From contig DVGW01000018.1 in NCBI GenBank assembly GCA_018712515.1, positions 1-64,000 of the forward strand: a stretch of DNA of 64,000 nucleotides, read 5' to 3'. Shown here piece after piece: positions 35,349 through 45,969 of this stretch. This stretch comes from Aphodovivens avicola (GTDB lineage: Bacteria > Actinomycetota > Coriobacteriia > Coriobacteriales > Eggerthellaceae). Position 1 is the stretch's first letter. The number at the start of each line of letters is the position of its first letter. A program made the position numbers and the translations under genes. The notes below the pieces were generated by a model. The model saw only the letters and a list, made by a program, of their open reading frames with translations. It searched no databases and was not told where the DNA came from.

Positions 35349-35753
35349 CTACACCGCCAAAACGCACGAATCGTCATATTCGGAAAGCCGACTGTTATGG
35401 GTGACGAGCAGCATCCCCTCCGCCGAAGCTTGGCAAACGAGCATCCTATCGAAAGGGTCTTTGTGAGGCGGAGCCCCCTCTTTACGTTTAAGCGCCTCCA
35501 GCGCAAACACATGGGCAAGTTTCACCGGCATCGGAAGATATCCCGCATCGCCGCAATATTTGGCAAGCGCTTTTCCGTCGAGCGTAAGCTTATCGGGATG
35601 GATCTGATGCTTGATCTGCACCTCCCATGGGCTCACGATGCTGAAATGCACCTTGTTCTCCCGATCCTCGATGAGCCGACGGGCGGTCGACGGCAAGCGC
35701 GGATCATCGAGAAGGGCCCATAAGAGAATGCGCGTATCCAAAAGCAGCTTCAT
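35349..35753 (-). CDS. PIN-domain toxin (VapC-like)
   Basis: 134 residues from ATG 35753. The PIN pattern shows LLLDTRILLWALLDDPRL with the first acidic residue, FSIVSPWEVQIKHQI with Glu, and HKDPFDRMLVCQASAEGMLLVTHN with the second Asp pair. These are Mg-dependent RNases that stop translation. The start overlaps the antitoxin's stop by 4 bp, the usual toxin-antitoxin coupling. Confidence 0.9.
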   Translation of the reverse strand: MKLLLDTRILLWALLDDPRLPSTARRLIEDRENKVHFSIVSPWEVQIKHQIHPDKLTLDGKALAKYCGDAGYLPMPVKLAHVFALEALKRKEGAPPHKDPFDRMLVCQASAEGMLLVTHNSRLSEYDDSCVLAV

Positions 35754-35992
35754 GCGATTCCCTCGAACATGTCCTCGACTTCGCCATCCCACTCATCGAA
35801 CTCGTCAGGAATGACGAACCTCCCTTTCGCCGCGCCGATGCGCTTCGATTCGGCAGGGAGGTCGACCAAGGTCATCTGGACGATGGGAACGTTGTTCCGA
35901 GCGATATAGACAACGTCCTCCTGGCCGCTTTCAAGCAACCTCACCAGTTTGGAGAGTTCCGTTTTCGCCTCGAGCATGTTCGCCTGAACCAT
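35750..35992 (-). CDS. Phd/YefM-like antitoxin
   Basis: 80 residues from ATG 35992 behind AGGAGG. The N-terminus (MVQANMLEAKTELSKLVRLLESGQEDVVYIARNNVPIVQMTLV) is the Phd/YefM DNA-binding fold. The acidic C-terminus (PDEFDEWDGEVEDMFEGIA) would bind the PIN toxin. First gene of the toxin-antitoxin operon and probably its own repressor. Confidence 0.9.
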   Translation of the reverse strand: MVQANMLEAKTELSKLVRLLESGQEDVVYIARNNVPIVQMTLVDLPAESKRIGAAKGRFVIPDEFDEWDGEVEDMFEGIA

Positions 35993-36137
35993 GAAGACCT
36001 CCTAGCTAATGCTGGCTAAGATTCAGTTCGAATCGTAGCCGAAAAGGAGCGATTCCGCCACCTCCGGAAACGATGCCACGTATGACGCGCCGGAACGGGG
36101 ATCGATCCTGCGTTTCACCCGCACGGCGGAATCCGCT

Positions 36138-36168
36138 CGGCGTCGACGGCGCTTCGCCGTCGACGCCG
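36138..36168 (-). terminator. perfect 14-bp stem-loop after AIM24-like gene
   Basis: CGGCGTCGACGGCG and its complement around CTT. It lies 12 bases past the AIM24-like stop. It has no T run, so termination would be weak or protein-assisted. The frame open through 36023-36180 on this strand is not recognised. Confidence 0.5.
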
Positions 36169-36179
36169 ATCGAGAAAAG

Positions 36180-36878
36180 CTAGCCCGCCGACGTCGGCAG
36201 GTACGGGTGCATCGCCTGCGCGAGGTTCTGCAGGTTGCGAGTCTGGATGTAGACGCGGCCGTAGCCGTTGAACGAGTTGACCACGCCCTCGCCCGTCGTG
36301 AAGCCGAACATGCCGCTGGCGACCTGGATGTTGTAGTTGAGGCTGGCATCCCACGCGACCACGTGCTCGTTGTCGACGACGAGCGGAGACTCCGGCGTCA
36401 CGTCGAGCGACAGAATGTCACCGAACGCCGAGACCAGAATCGTGCCCGTGCCGTTGGTCTCCATGACGAACAGGCCGCCCGTGCCGCCGAAGACCGCCCT
36501 TCCCAGGCCCTGGTTGACCATCGTGTAGTCGAGCGTCGCGTCGCATGCGAGAAACGCGCCGGTGTTCAGGCGGTACTGCTGCTGGCCGCCGACCTGCAGG
36601 CTGATGATCTTGCCGGGAATGGGCGGGGCGATGGCGATCTCGCCGTCGTCGACGGTGCCGGTCGCGGTCGTGATGAACATCGACTCGCCGCTGGTGATGC
36701 TGCGGCCGATGGCGCCGAGGACGCCGCCGAGCCCCTTCTTCTTGGAATTGAGGCCGCCCGAGATCTCGACTCCGCGCGAGTACACCATGCTGCCGTTCTC
36801 GATCTTGACGGACTCGCCGCGCGAAAGCGCCAGGCGGGCGATAGGGCAATCGGAATCGCCGGTAAGGACAAATCGCAT
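36180..36878 (-). CDS. AIM24/TIGR00266 family protein
   Basis: 232 residues from ATG 36878 behind AAAGGAGACCTCCT. It has the repeated beta pattern of the family (ENGSMVYSRGVEISGG, GGVLGAIGRSITSGESMFITTATGTVDDGEIAIAPPIPGKIISLQV, GLFVMETNGTGTILVSAFGDI, VDNEHVVAWDASLNYNIQVAS). The trimeric proteins of this family are widespread, with no clear bacterial function. TATACT about 40 bases upstream on this strand may be its -10 box. Confidence 0.85.
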   Translation of the reverse strand: MRFVLTGDSDCPIARLALSRGESVKIENGSMVYSRGVEISGGLNSKKKGLGGVLGAIGRSITSGESMFITTATGTVDDGEIAIAPPIPGKIISLQVGGQQQYRLNTGAFLACDATLDYTMVNQGLGRAVFGGTGGLFVMETNGTGTILVSAFGDILSLDVTPESPLVVDNEHVVAWDASLNYNIQVASGMFGFTTGEGVVNSFNGYGRVYIQTRNLQNLAQAMHPYLPTSAG

Positions 36879-37123
36879 AGGAGGTCTCCTTTCGGGGGAC
36901 GGGCGCAACCCAGACAACTGACGACAGTATACGCCCCCGCAGCGCGCTCGCACGTCGAGCGGAACGAGCGGTCCCATCGACGCAACGGGTCGTCGGTGCG
37001 CTGCCCGATTCGGCACGACGCTCCGAGCACGAAAGGCGCGCGGTGGCGCCTTATCCGCGCGCCGCCGTCGATGGAAAGCGGCGATGCCGACAGTATACGT
37101 ACCCGCCTCGAGCGCGCAAAGGC

Positions 37124-37636
37124 CTAGCGGTACTCCACCGTCTCGTCCAGCGGCTTACGGCTGGCGTGGTTGGGCAGCGGACCGGCGCCCTCGGCGGGGA
37201 ACCCCAGGTCGAGCAGCATGAGCACCTCCTGGTTGCCCGGCAGGCCCAGCTTCTCCTTGGCGACGTCAGGATCGAACAGGTTGAGCCAGCAGCTCTCCAC
37301 GCCCGCATCCTTGGCGGCGAGCATCATGTGGGTCGCGACGATGGCCGCGTCCTCGACGCCCGAGTCGCGCTTGCCGCCCGGATAGGTGAACACGTTGTCG
37401 GCGTCGAACGCCACCGCGATCACCGTCGGCGCGCCATAGCGGCATGGCGTGAGCTCATCGACGATCGCCAGCGCCTCGGGGCTTTGCAGCACGTAGATGC
37501 GCTGCTCCTGGAGGTTCTTCGCCGTGGGCGCAAGGCGGCCCGCCTCCAAGATCGCAGCCAGCTGCTCGTCGCTTATCTGGCGACTGTCGTACTTCTTGCA
37601 GGAATAGCGCTCTTTGACGACGTCCTTGAACTCCAT
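37124..37636 (-). CDS. nitroreductase family protein
   Basis: 170 residues from ATG 37636 behind GGGAG. It shows the FMN-binding N-terminus FKDVVKERYSCKKYDSRQISDEQLAAILEAGRLAPTAKNLQEQRIYVL, and VEDAAIVATHMMLAAKDAGVESCWLNLFD. It reduces nitro compounds, quinones or flavins with NAD(P)H; the true substrate is unknown. Confidence 0.92.
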   Translation of the reverse strand: MEFKDVVKERYSCKKYDSRQISDEQLAAILEAGRLAPTAKNLQEQRIYVLQSPEALAIVDELTPCRYGAPTVIAVAFDADNVFTYPGGKRDSGVEDAAIVATHMMLAAKDAGVESCWLNLFDPDVAKEKLGLPGNQEVLMLLDLGFPAEGAGPLPNHASRKPLDETVEYR

Positions 37637-37740
37637 GGCGGATCTCCCTTCGCATGCGACCAATGGCAACGACTGCCTCCACTATACCGCGCAGCACCGC
37701 ATCGCGCCTCGCCAAAGCCTGCTTCGAACACGGCAAAGCG

Positions 37741-37784
37741 AAAGGGCGCGGCCCGTCCGCAATGGGAGGGGCCGCGCCCTTTTC
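37741..37784. terminator. bidirectional terminator
   Basis: AAAGGGCGCGGCC/GGCCGCGCCCTTT, 13 bp, with runs of A and T on its two sides. It lies between the AGCS gene stop and the nitroreductase start, serving at least the AGCS gene. Confidence 0.85.
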
Positions 37785-37825
37785 GTGATCCCGCACGCAA
37801 GTATCTGCGTCGTAGAACGCCCGCG

Positions 37826-39355
<1,530 letters not shown>

Positions 39356-39569
39356 CGAATCCCCTCCTTTTGTCATGGCACCCACCGCTCCCCTGCGCAG
39401 CGCTGCCGCGGTAATCACATGAGAGAGCATTGTAGCAGGAAGCGCGCCGTCCCGTGTTGGGATGTGCGCGCCTCCTCAATGCGCCGATCGCATGGCGTAA
39501 TGTCAGAATGAGAACAAATGGGGGTGCAGCGCGACTGTCTCGCATCCGTCGCGCCCGCCTAGCGCGGAG

Positions 39570-41441
39570 TCATTCCTTTTTGAAAACATCGTTGCCCCAG
39601 AAATCCTTCTCGATGCGGCCGACCGTCTTGCCGTTCTCGCTGACGATCTTGCTATCGCCGAAGAAGCTGTCGCGCACCTCGTACTGGGAGCCGCCGACAT
39701 CCACATGGGTGCCGCCAAAGAACCCCTCGCGGACGGAACCGATGCTGTTCCCCGAGGCGTCGCGGATCGTCGTCCCGAACATGCCCTCGTTGACGGTGGC
39801 CACCTTGCGTCCGGATCCGTCGCGGATCGTCGTCGCGCCGCCGTCGAAAAAGCCGCCTTGCGAGATGGTGGCGCGATCGGGGAACAGGCTGCCGCCGCCG
39901 GAAGATCCGCCGCCGTACGAGCCACCCCAGCTGTAGGAGCCGCCACCGTAGCCGCCGCTGTACGAGCCACCGCCGCGCGAGCCGCCAGCGCCCGCGCCGC
40001 CGCTGCTCAGCAGCGCCCCGACAACCCACACCGCGATCGCGATGATGATCAGGTAGAGCAGGAACTGGGCGAAGAACTGGGCTGCGAAGGTCCAGATCGT
40101 CGCCGTCTCGAAGCCCGCCGCCGCAAGATCGGCGAAGGATTGCAGGATGCCGTAGGTCATCTCGGCCTTCACGACCGCATAGATGCCGAGCGCCGCGCAG
40201 GCGACGATGCCCGCGTACGAGAGGAACTTCGCGAGACCCCTCAGGGCGGAGTGCTTGCCCTGCGTCGCCTCGTCCCCGTAGCCGATCGCCGCAAGCGCCA
40301 CCTGGATGGCGAGGAAGGCGGCGAAGGCGATGGGCAGGGCGTTCGACGCGGTGAGCAGGGCTGAGATCAGATCATTGGCGTATTTGAAGCAATTGCCCGC
40401 GGCGGGGTTGATAAGCGAGAGGATCATCGAAACCACGGCGATCCCCAGCAACGCGAAGCCGATCCCCGAGCCGACGCGCATCAGGCTCGGCACCAGATAG
40501 GCGTCGAACGATTTCGACGCCTTGCGGGACGGGGCGTCCTCCTTGGAGGAGTTGGAGTCCTCCTCCAAAAGCTCCTCATCCTCCTTCACCTTCTCCGCCC
40601 AGGCGAACCGCGCATGTCGCCAGCAAGCTCGAATGACGAGGATGGCGATGACGAGCGCCCAAACGCCCGCCGCGGAAAGCTGGCCGCACGCCGCCTGCAG
40701 CTCGGCGAACCACGGGCCTTGCAAGGTAAGGTAATTCACGACATCGGCGCTGAACGGCCCTGCCGAGGCGAGCGTGTACACAAGCGGCCAGCACATAAGC
40801 AAAGCGATGGCGAGACCCACCGCCGCCACGATGGTGAGCAGGACGAGCACCCCATTCCGAACAGCTTGCGCCCACAGGAGCGCGACGCTGGGCTGCAGGG
40901 GCGCAAGCGCGTTGCGCACCAGGCGGTTGCCGGCGCGTACCGCGGCGAACAGGAGGATGGCGGGCAAAAGCCCCGATGCCCAGAACCATTTCCATCCGAT
41001 GCCGAGCGTCCATGTCACACGCGAAGTTTGACCCCACACATCCGTCGGAGGGATCACGGCCGCGACGATGCAGAACACAAGCGCGAACAGGCTCCAAAGC
41101 ACCGCGCGGCACCCGATGACGATCGCATCTGCGCGAGGATTGCCCTTGTTCGCCTTGCGCCAGCGGGCGAAAAACCAATGGGCGATCCACCATGCTGCGA
41201 CCAGAAGCGCGCAGGTGGCGATCACCGGCAGGACCTCGGCGAGGTCGAGCCCGGTATCCGCCATGGCGCCCATCGCCCCTATCGCGCCGATGACAGCGGG
41301 CACGGCAAGCCGGACGAGGACGGCCTTCGCCGCCTCGCCCGCATCCACGTCGGGCTTCTCGAGCGGCTTCGCCTCCGGCGCATCCGCCCTCTTCTCCAGA
41401 CCCAGGATATCGAAAAGGCTCTCCCCGGTTGTCCCCTTCAT
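39570..41441 (-). CDS. large multi-pass membrane protein with Gly/Ser linker and beta-repeat tail, function unknown
   Basis: 623 residues from ATG 41441 behind AGGAGGTGCGCG. A short cytoplasmic start (MKGTTGESLFDILGLEKR) is followed by about ten membrane segments in two groups, with an acidic loop near 280-310. A Gly/Ser/Tyr-rich stretch (about 490-530, GGGSYSGGYGGGSYSWGG) then leads to a tail of roughly 20-residue units, each with FFG or MFG and IRDxSG (GMFGTTIRDASGNSIGSVRE, GFFGGTHVDVGG..YEVRD, SFFGDSKIVSENGKTVGRIE). The tail resembles beta-flower-type repeat proteins. I do not recognise the whole protein. Confidence 0.75.
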   Translation of the reverse strand: MKGTTGESLFDILGLEKRADAPEAKPLEKPDVDAGEAAKAVLVRLAVPAVIGAIGAMGAMADTGLDLAEVLPVIATCALLVAAWWIAHWFFARWRKANKGNPRADAIVIGCRAVLWSLFALVFCIVAAVIPPTDVWGQTSRVTWTLGIGWKWFWASGLLPAILLFAAVRAGNRLVRNALAPLQPSVALLWAQAVRNGVLVLLTIVAAVGLAIALLMCWPLVYTLASAGPFSADVVNYLTLQGPWFAELQAACGQLSAAGVWALVIAILVIRACWRHARFAWAEKVKEDEELLEEDSNSSKEDAPSRKASKSFDAYLVPSLMRVGSGIGFALLGIAVVSMILSLINPAAGNCFKYANDLISALLTASNALPIAFAAFLAIQVALAAIGYGDEATQGKHSALRGLAKFLSYAGIVACAALGIYAVVKAEMTYGILQSFADLAAAGFETATIWTFAAQFFAQFLLYLIIIAIAVWVVGALLSSGGAGAGGSRGGGSYSGGYGGGSYSWGGSYGGGSSGGGSLFPDRATISQGGFFDGGATTIRDGSGRKVATVNEGMFGTTIRDASGNSIGSVREGFFGGTHVDVGGSQYEVRDSFFGDSKIVSENGKTVGRIEKDFWGNDVFKKE

Positions 41442-41597
41442 CGCGCACCTCCTGCGAAACCGCTGGATGAAAGCCGTTTTTCAACCATCTGCATCATACC
41501 CCAAAAGCCCTCGGAAAGCGCGCGGAGGGCAAGGCGCCCGCTATAATGCAAAGCGCCCCAACCGAACCCGACCGTCCGCAAGGAGTGCCCGCCCGCC

Positions 41598-42377
41598 ATG
41601 AAACCGACGCCCCTCGATCGCCAAGAGGCTCTCGTCCTTACCGCGAACCTGCTGATCAGCCAGCTGATCCTGCTCGCCATCGGCGTCGTCGCGTCCATCG
41701 TGGAGACAGGGATCGCCTCCGGCGATTGGGGCGCGGCGGTGCTGGGGTTCGCCTGGGCGGGAACGGTCCGGCAATCACTCGGTGCGCTCGCTCCCATCCC
41801 GACGCTTGCTGCGGGAATCGGCCTCGCCGCCGCGTTCGCCGTCGCCGCCTTCCTCGCCGAAAAGCGCGCACTTTCGACCGAGGCGGGCCGGCAAAGCGTC
41901 CTGAAAACGCGCCAAGGCGTCAACGGAGAGCTGGCACGTCTGCCGTTTCCTCTCGTCATCGTTCTGATGGCGCTGACGGGGTTCACCGAGGAGCTGTTGT
42001 TCCGATTCGCGCTGATGGGGATCGTCACGCAGCTGCTCGCGCCGGTGCTGCCCGGCCCCGTCGTCGCGGCGATCGTACTGTTCGTCTCGTCGACGGTGTT
42101 CTGGTTCTCGCACGTCCGCTACCGCGACCTCGCCACCACGGTGCTCACGCTCGGATTGGCGCTCGTGCTGGGCGGCGCGTTCCTCGCCACGGGAAGCCTC
42201 GCCGTCGTCGCGATCGCCCACGCGCTCTACGATATCGCCGTCCTTGCCATCGCGCGCGTGCAGATGAGCCGCGATCCCGATTATTTCGGAGGCCCCGCTC
42301 CCACGCGTGCCATGTTGGACCAGCTGGAACACGAGGAGGCGGCAGCCGCCCCCGAAGAGCCGAACTCCGACGACTAG
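41598..42377 (+). CDS. CPBP-family intramembrane metalloprotease
   Basis: 259 residues from ATG 41598 behind AAGGAG. The abortive-infection (CPBP/Rce1) motifs are visible: EELLFR in FTEELLFRFALMG, FWFSHVRYRD with the first His, and IAHALYDIAVL with the second. Six to eight membrane segments. Such proteases cut prenylated or peptide substrates and sometimes protect against self-made bacteriocins. A TATAAT at 41542-41547 could be its -10 box. The 3' end overlaps the convergent MFS gene by 4 bp. Confidence 0.88.
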   Translation: MKPTPLDRQEALVLTANLLISQLILLAIGVVASIVETGIASGDWGAAVLGFAWAGTVRQSLGALAPIPTLAAGIGLAAAFAVAAFLAEKRALSTEAGRQSVLKTRQGVNGELARLPFPLVIVLMALTGFTEELLFRFALMGIVTQLLAPVLPGPVVAAIVLFVSSTVFWFSHVRYRDLATTVLTLGLALVLGGAFLATGSLAVVAIAHALYDIAVLAIARVQMSRDPDYFGGPAPTRAMLDQLEHEEAAAAPEEPNSDD

Positions 42378-43552
42378 GCGCGCACCTTCGCTTCCTCGCG
42401 CTTGATCGCACGGACAAGCTGGAACGTGCAGACGAGGCCCGCGGCCACGCCGATCGCGGCGCCGACCAGGCCGACGTCGGCGATCCCCCCGCCGGCGACC
42501 ACCACGCCGCCGATCCACGTGCCGGCGCCGATGCCGATGTTGAAGATGCCCGAGTACGCCGACATCGCGACCATCGTCGTGCCCTCGGGAGCGTTGCTGA
42601 TGACCTCGGCCTGGAACGCGACGTTGTACGCCGTGTAGAACGCGCCCCAAACGCAGCAGACGATGATCGTCGTCACGGAGCTGCCCGCCACCGGCAGCAG
42701 CACCGCCATCATCGCCGCCACGCCGAGCACCGCCGCGCGCATGAACGCGAACCGCGCCTTGTCGTAGACGCGCGAGAAGACCGCGCTGCCGACGAACCCC
42801 GCCGCGCCGTACAGCGCCAAAGCGAGGGTGATCATCCCATCGGGGAAGCCCGCGACCTGCTGGAGGAACGGCTCGATGTAGCTGTAGCAGGTGAACTGCC
42901 CCGTCGCGTACAGCGCCGTCACGATATAGATGCCCAGAAGCGGCGCGTGCTTGAACAGCGACGGAAGCGACTTGACCGAGAACGGCTCGCCCGCCCCCAG
43001 GCGCGGCAGGATCAGCGCGAGGTAGACGAGGAGCACGGCAGACACCGCGCCCACGCAGGCGAACGTCATGCGCCAGCCGATGGCGAGCCCGATGATGCGC
43101 CCGATCGGCAGGCCGCACACCATGGCGATCGACGAGCCCACGGCGATGGTCGCGATGGCGGCGCTGCTGTGCTGGGCGCCCACGATGCGCACCGCGACCG
43201 GCGACACGACCGACCAGAACACCGCATGCGCCGCCGCGACCAGCAGACGGCCCGCCACCAGCAGCGCGAACGTCGGCGCTGCCGCCGAGGCGATCTGCCC
43301 CACGCAGAACAGCGCGATCACGCCGAGCAGAAGCCTTGTGGGGCTCATCCGCGAAAGCGCGACCATCAGAGGGATCGACAGCAGCGCCACCGCCCACGCG
43401 TAGATCGTCACGACCGCGCCGGCCTCGGCCTCGGTCATGGCGAAATCCGCCGCGATGTCGACGAGCAGGCCGATCGGCATGAACTCCGACGTGTTCATCA
43501 CGAACGCGCAGCATGCCAATCCGGCAAGCGCCAGCCATTCCCTGCGGCCCAT
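42374..43552 (-). CDS. MFS transporter, DHA1 (sugar/drug efflux, AraJ/SotB-like)
   Basis: 392 residues and 12 membrane segments. Start ATG 43552 gives MGRREWLALAGLACCAFVMNTSEFMPIGLLVDIAADF, the standard AraJ/SotB opening; the longer frame does not. It probably effluxes sugars or drugs with protons. A 30-bp perfect palindrome lies 31 bases upstream. Confidence 0.9.
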   Translation of the reverse strand: MGRREWLALAGLACCAFVMNTSEFMPIGLLVDIAADFAMTEAEAGAVVTIYAWAVALLSIPLMVALSRMSPTRLLLGVIALFCVGQIASAAAPTFALLVAGRLLVAAAHAVFWSVVSPVAVRIVGAQHSSAAIATIAVGSSIAMVCGLPIGRIIGLAIGWRMTFACVGAVSAVLLVYLALILPRLGAGEPFSVKSLPSLFKHAPLLGIYIVTALYATGQFTCYSYIEPFLQQVAGFPDGMITLALALYGAAGFVGSAVFSRVYDKARFAFMRAAVLGVAAMMAVLLPVAGSSVTTIIVCCVWGAFYTAYNVAFQAEVISNAPEGTTMVAMSAYSGIFNIGIGAGTWIGGVVVAGGGIADVGLVGAAIGVAAGLVCTFQLVRAIKREEAKVRA

Positions 43553-43582
43553 CCTCTTCCTTCCATCCCCGAAAACGACAAC

Positions 43583-43612
43583 GTGCCGTCGCCTCCGCGG
43601 AGGCGACGGCAC
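43583..43612. terminator. perfect 30-bp palindrome
   Basis: GTGCCGTCGCCTCCG followed by its exact complement. It sits between the flavodoxin-type gene (ends 43695) and the MFS start (43552), both on the minus strand, so it may terminate the first or be an operator for the second. Confidence 0.5.
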
Positions 43613-43694
43613 GCCATTCTAGGACATAACGGCCGCGTCGTGGTCAGGGAACGGTAAAAGCCGCCGGAACGCACCGATATTCTAGGATCGGACG

Positions 43695-44273
43695 CTAGGG
43701 GCGCGCCTCCTCATGCGCCGGCACCGGGTCGGCGGACAGGCCGCGGCCCAGCTCGTAGGCCTCCTCCAGCTTCGGGTTGCCCTCGATGGCGCCCTTCTCG
43801 TAGGTGCCGGGCACGAACACGATCCCCTCGTCCTTCATGTGCGTGTAGGCGGCGTTGATCCGGTACGTGTCGATAAGGGGCTGCACGATGGAGGGGTCCT
43901 TGTCCTCGAACACCGTCAGCAGGCAGCACGACGTGATGCCGAACGGATCGGCCAACCCGCAGAACATGCGGTCCATGAACGCCTTGATCTGCGCCGAGAA
44001 CGAGAAGCAGTACACCGGCGTGGCGTACACGATGGTGTCGCAGCGGCGCAGGATGCCGTAGAACGGCGTCATGCCGTCCTTGCGGAAGCAGATGCCCGCA
44101 TGCGAGAAGCAGTACTCGCATCCGATGCAGCCCATGATGTCGGCGTTGCCGGCGTCGATCACCTCGACGTGGTGCCCCGCCTCCTCGGCTCCTTTGATGA
44201 ACGCCTCTGCGAGCATCCAAGTGTTCCCGCCGCGACGCGGGCTTCCGATGACCACGGCTATGTTGCGCGACAT
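43695..44273 (-). CDS. flavodoxin-fold NAD(P)H-dependent FMN reductase-type protein
   Basis: 192 residues from ATG 44273 behind GGAAAGGAG. The FMN-binding loop IGSPRRGGNTWMLAEAFIKGAEEAGHHVEVI and the CIGCEYC..AGICFRKDGM cysteine-rich section are typical of iron-sulfur flavoprotein-like reductases of anaerobes. The Cys set may hold a cluster. TPVYCFSFSAQIKAFMDRMF also fits. Immediately upstream is the ferredoxin-type DUF362 gene; the 76-bp gap permits co-transcription. Confidence 0.88.
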   Translation of the reverse strand: MSRNIAVVIGSPRRGGNTWMLAEAFIKGAEEAGHHVEVIDAGNADIMGCIGCEYCFSHAGICFRKDGMTPFYGILRRCDTIVYATPVYCFSFSAQIKAFMDRMFCGLADPFGITSCCLLTVFEDKDPSIVQPLIDTYRINAAYTHMKDEGIVFVPGTYEKGAIEGNPKLEEAYELGRGLSADPVPAHEEARP

Positions 44274-44349
44274 GCGACGCTCCTTTCCGACGGTTCCGAT
44301 GAAGCGGGCGCGGCGGCGCGTTCCGCCGCCGCGCCCGCCCGACCTGCGG

Positions 44350-45534
44350 TTAGCGCACGACGACGAGCTCGTACTCGCGCGTGCCGATGCCCAGCTTCAC
44401 GGCATGGTCGAGGCCCGCCGCCCAATCGGTGTCGGGATGGACCATCCTGAACACGTCATGGCCGTCGTCGCCGGCGGCATGCTCGGAATACGCCTGCTCG
44501 GGGATGGCACGCGCGCCGTCCATATGATCGGACGCCGAAGCCTCCTTCACCTGCGGGTCGGCCTTGCTGCCCTGGATCACGGGCTGCTTGTTGGCCGCGT
44601 CGACGCACGCCTGGTCGAGCGCGACGGGATCGAACGAGGCGAACATGCCGACGTTGGGGATGACGGGCACGTCGTTGTGGCGCTCGCAATCGCAATCGGG
44701 CGACACGTCCAGCACCAGGCTCACATGGAAGGACGGCTTGCCGTCGAGGACCGCCTTGGTGTACTCGGCGATCTTCTTGTTCATGACGGGCTTGGCCTCG
44801 TCCCATTTCGTCATGATGGCCCCCGCGGGGCAGTAGGCGATGCAGTACCCGCAGCCGACGCAATGGCCTTCGTCGATGACGGCGGTTCCGTCGACGACAT
44901 GCACGCCGTCGTTGGCGCAGTGGTCGACGCACATGCCGCAGCCGATGCACTTGCCCCCGTCGATGCGCGGCGTCCCGCTGCTGTGCATCTCCATCTTGCC
45001 CTTCTTGGAGCCGCAGCCCATGCCGATGTTTTTGAGCGCGCCGCCGAACCCGGCGTTGACGTGCCCCTTGAAATGGGTGAGCGAGACGATGATGTCGGCT
45101 TCGGCCACGGCCGCGCCGATCTTGGCCTCCTTGACGTACTCGCCGCCCACGACGGGGATCTCGCGCTCGTCGGTGCCGCGCAGGCCGTCGGCAATGATCG
45201 TGTGGACGCCGGTGGACAGCGGGTTGTAGCCGTTGATGAACGCCGCGTCCAGGTGGTTCAGCGCGTTGTTGCGATACCCCACGTACAGCGTGTTGCAGTC
45301 GGTGAGGAACGGCTTGCCGCCGCGCGCCTTGATGTGATCGCACAGCACCTTGGCGTACTGATGGCGCAGAAACGCCATGTTGCCCACCTCGCCGAAATGG
45401 ACTTTGACGGCGACGAACTTATCCTTGAAATCGATCTGATCGATGCCGGCCTTCTCGATGAGCCGCTCGAATTTGGCGAGGATGCTGTCCCCCGCCTTGG
45501 CATGCATGTCCGCGAAGCACACTTGTGAGCCCAT
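44350..45534 (-). CDS. DUF362-domain protein with two 4Fe-4S ferredoxin clusters
   Basis: 394 residues from ATG 45534 behind GAGGGGG. The N-terminal two fifths are the DUF362 domain (FVAVKVHFGEVGNMAFLRHQYAKVLCDHIKARGGKPFLTDCNTLYVGYRNNALNH, SLTHFKGHVNAGFGGALKNIGMGC). Then come CIGCGMCVDHC and CVGCGYCIAYC, two 4Fe-4S sites. The last third continues the DUF362 fold (PDCDCERHNDVPVIPNVGMFASFDPVALDQA). Probable cytoplasmic electron carrier or oxidoreductase; substrate unknown. Confidence 0.88.
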   Translation of the reverse strand: MGSQVCFADMHAKAGDSILAKFERLIEKAGIDQIDFKDKFVAVKVHFGEVGNMAFLRHQYAKVLCDHIKARGGKPFLTDCNTLYVGYRNNALNHLDAAFINGYNPLSTGVHTIIADGLRGTDEREIPVVGGEYVKEAKIGAAVAEADIIVSLTHFKGHVNAGFGGALKNIGMGCGSKKGKMEMHSSGTPRIDGGKCIGCGMCVDHCANDGVHVVDGTAVIDEGHCVGCGYCIAYCPAGAIMTKWDEAKPVMNKKIAEYTKAVLDGKPSFHVSLVLDVSPDCDCERHNDVPVIPNVGMFASFDPVALDQACVDAANKQPVIQGSKADPQVKEASASDHMDGARAIPEQAYSEHAAGDDGHDVFRMVHPDTDWAAGLDHAVKLGIGTREYELVVVR

Positions 45535-45682
45535 GGATCCCCCTCGTCTTCGGCGGGCGGAGACGCCCGCGGTTTCCGATGCCGCTATTGTCTCATGCCG
45601 GCGCGCTTTCTTGCATGCGTTTTCCTCGCCCACGCGGCGGACGATAAGGCAGCGCGCCGCCCGGATGCGCTACCATGGCCGC

Positions 45683-45940
45683 ATGGACGATTTCGAGAAA
45701 AGATGGAAGCGCATCCAGGACCAGCTGCGCATTCAAATGAACGGCGACGAGCAGCCGACGTTTTCGAGCGGACGCACGCTGTTCGGCATCCGCAGCGCCG
45801 CCGAGGAGAAGATGGACCGCTTCGCGCGCGAGATCGAGGAGGAGGCGCGGCAGCGGCGCCCCGCCCGCGGGGAGGACGGACGGGAAGGCGCCGCCTCCGA
45901 GTACGACGATGCCTCTCCGGAGCAAGAAAACGCCGAGTAG
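45683..45940 (+). CDS. small charged protein, function unknown
   Basis: 85 residues from ATG 45683. The sequence (MDDFEKRWKRIQDQLRIQMNGDEQPTF...) is highly charged and helical, with an RQRRPARGEDGRE tail. Its composition looks like protein more than a shadow, but there is no clear ribosome binding site. It is transcribed between two minus-strand genes. Confidence 0.5.
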   Translation: MDDFEKRWKRIQDQLRIQMNGDEQPTFSSGRTLFGIRSAAEEKMDRFAREIEEEARQRRPARGEDGREGAASEYDDASPEQENAE

Positions 45941-45969
45941 AAGCGCCCGCCTGCAGGGAAGCCGCGGTG

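Noticed and set aside
36023..36180. Open minus-strand frame after the AIM24-like gene (...RVKRRIDPRSGASYVASFPEVAESLLFG)
   Set aside because: No start with a ribosome site and no family recognised; it spans a hairpin. Possibly a gene remnant, but not supportable.
36915..37105. Direct repeat of GACAGTATACG at 36925 and 37089
   Set aside because: Both are consistent with -10 boxes (TATACT on the minus strand); too short to claim as an element.
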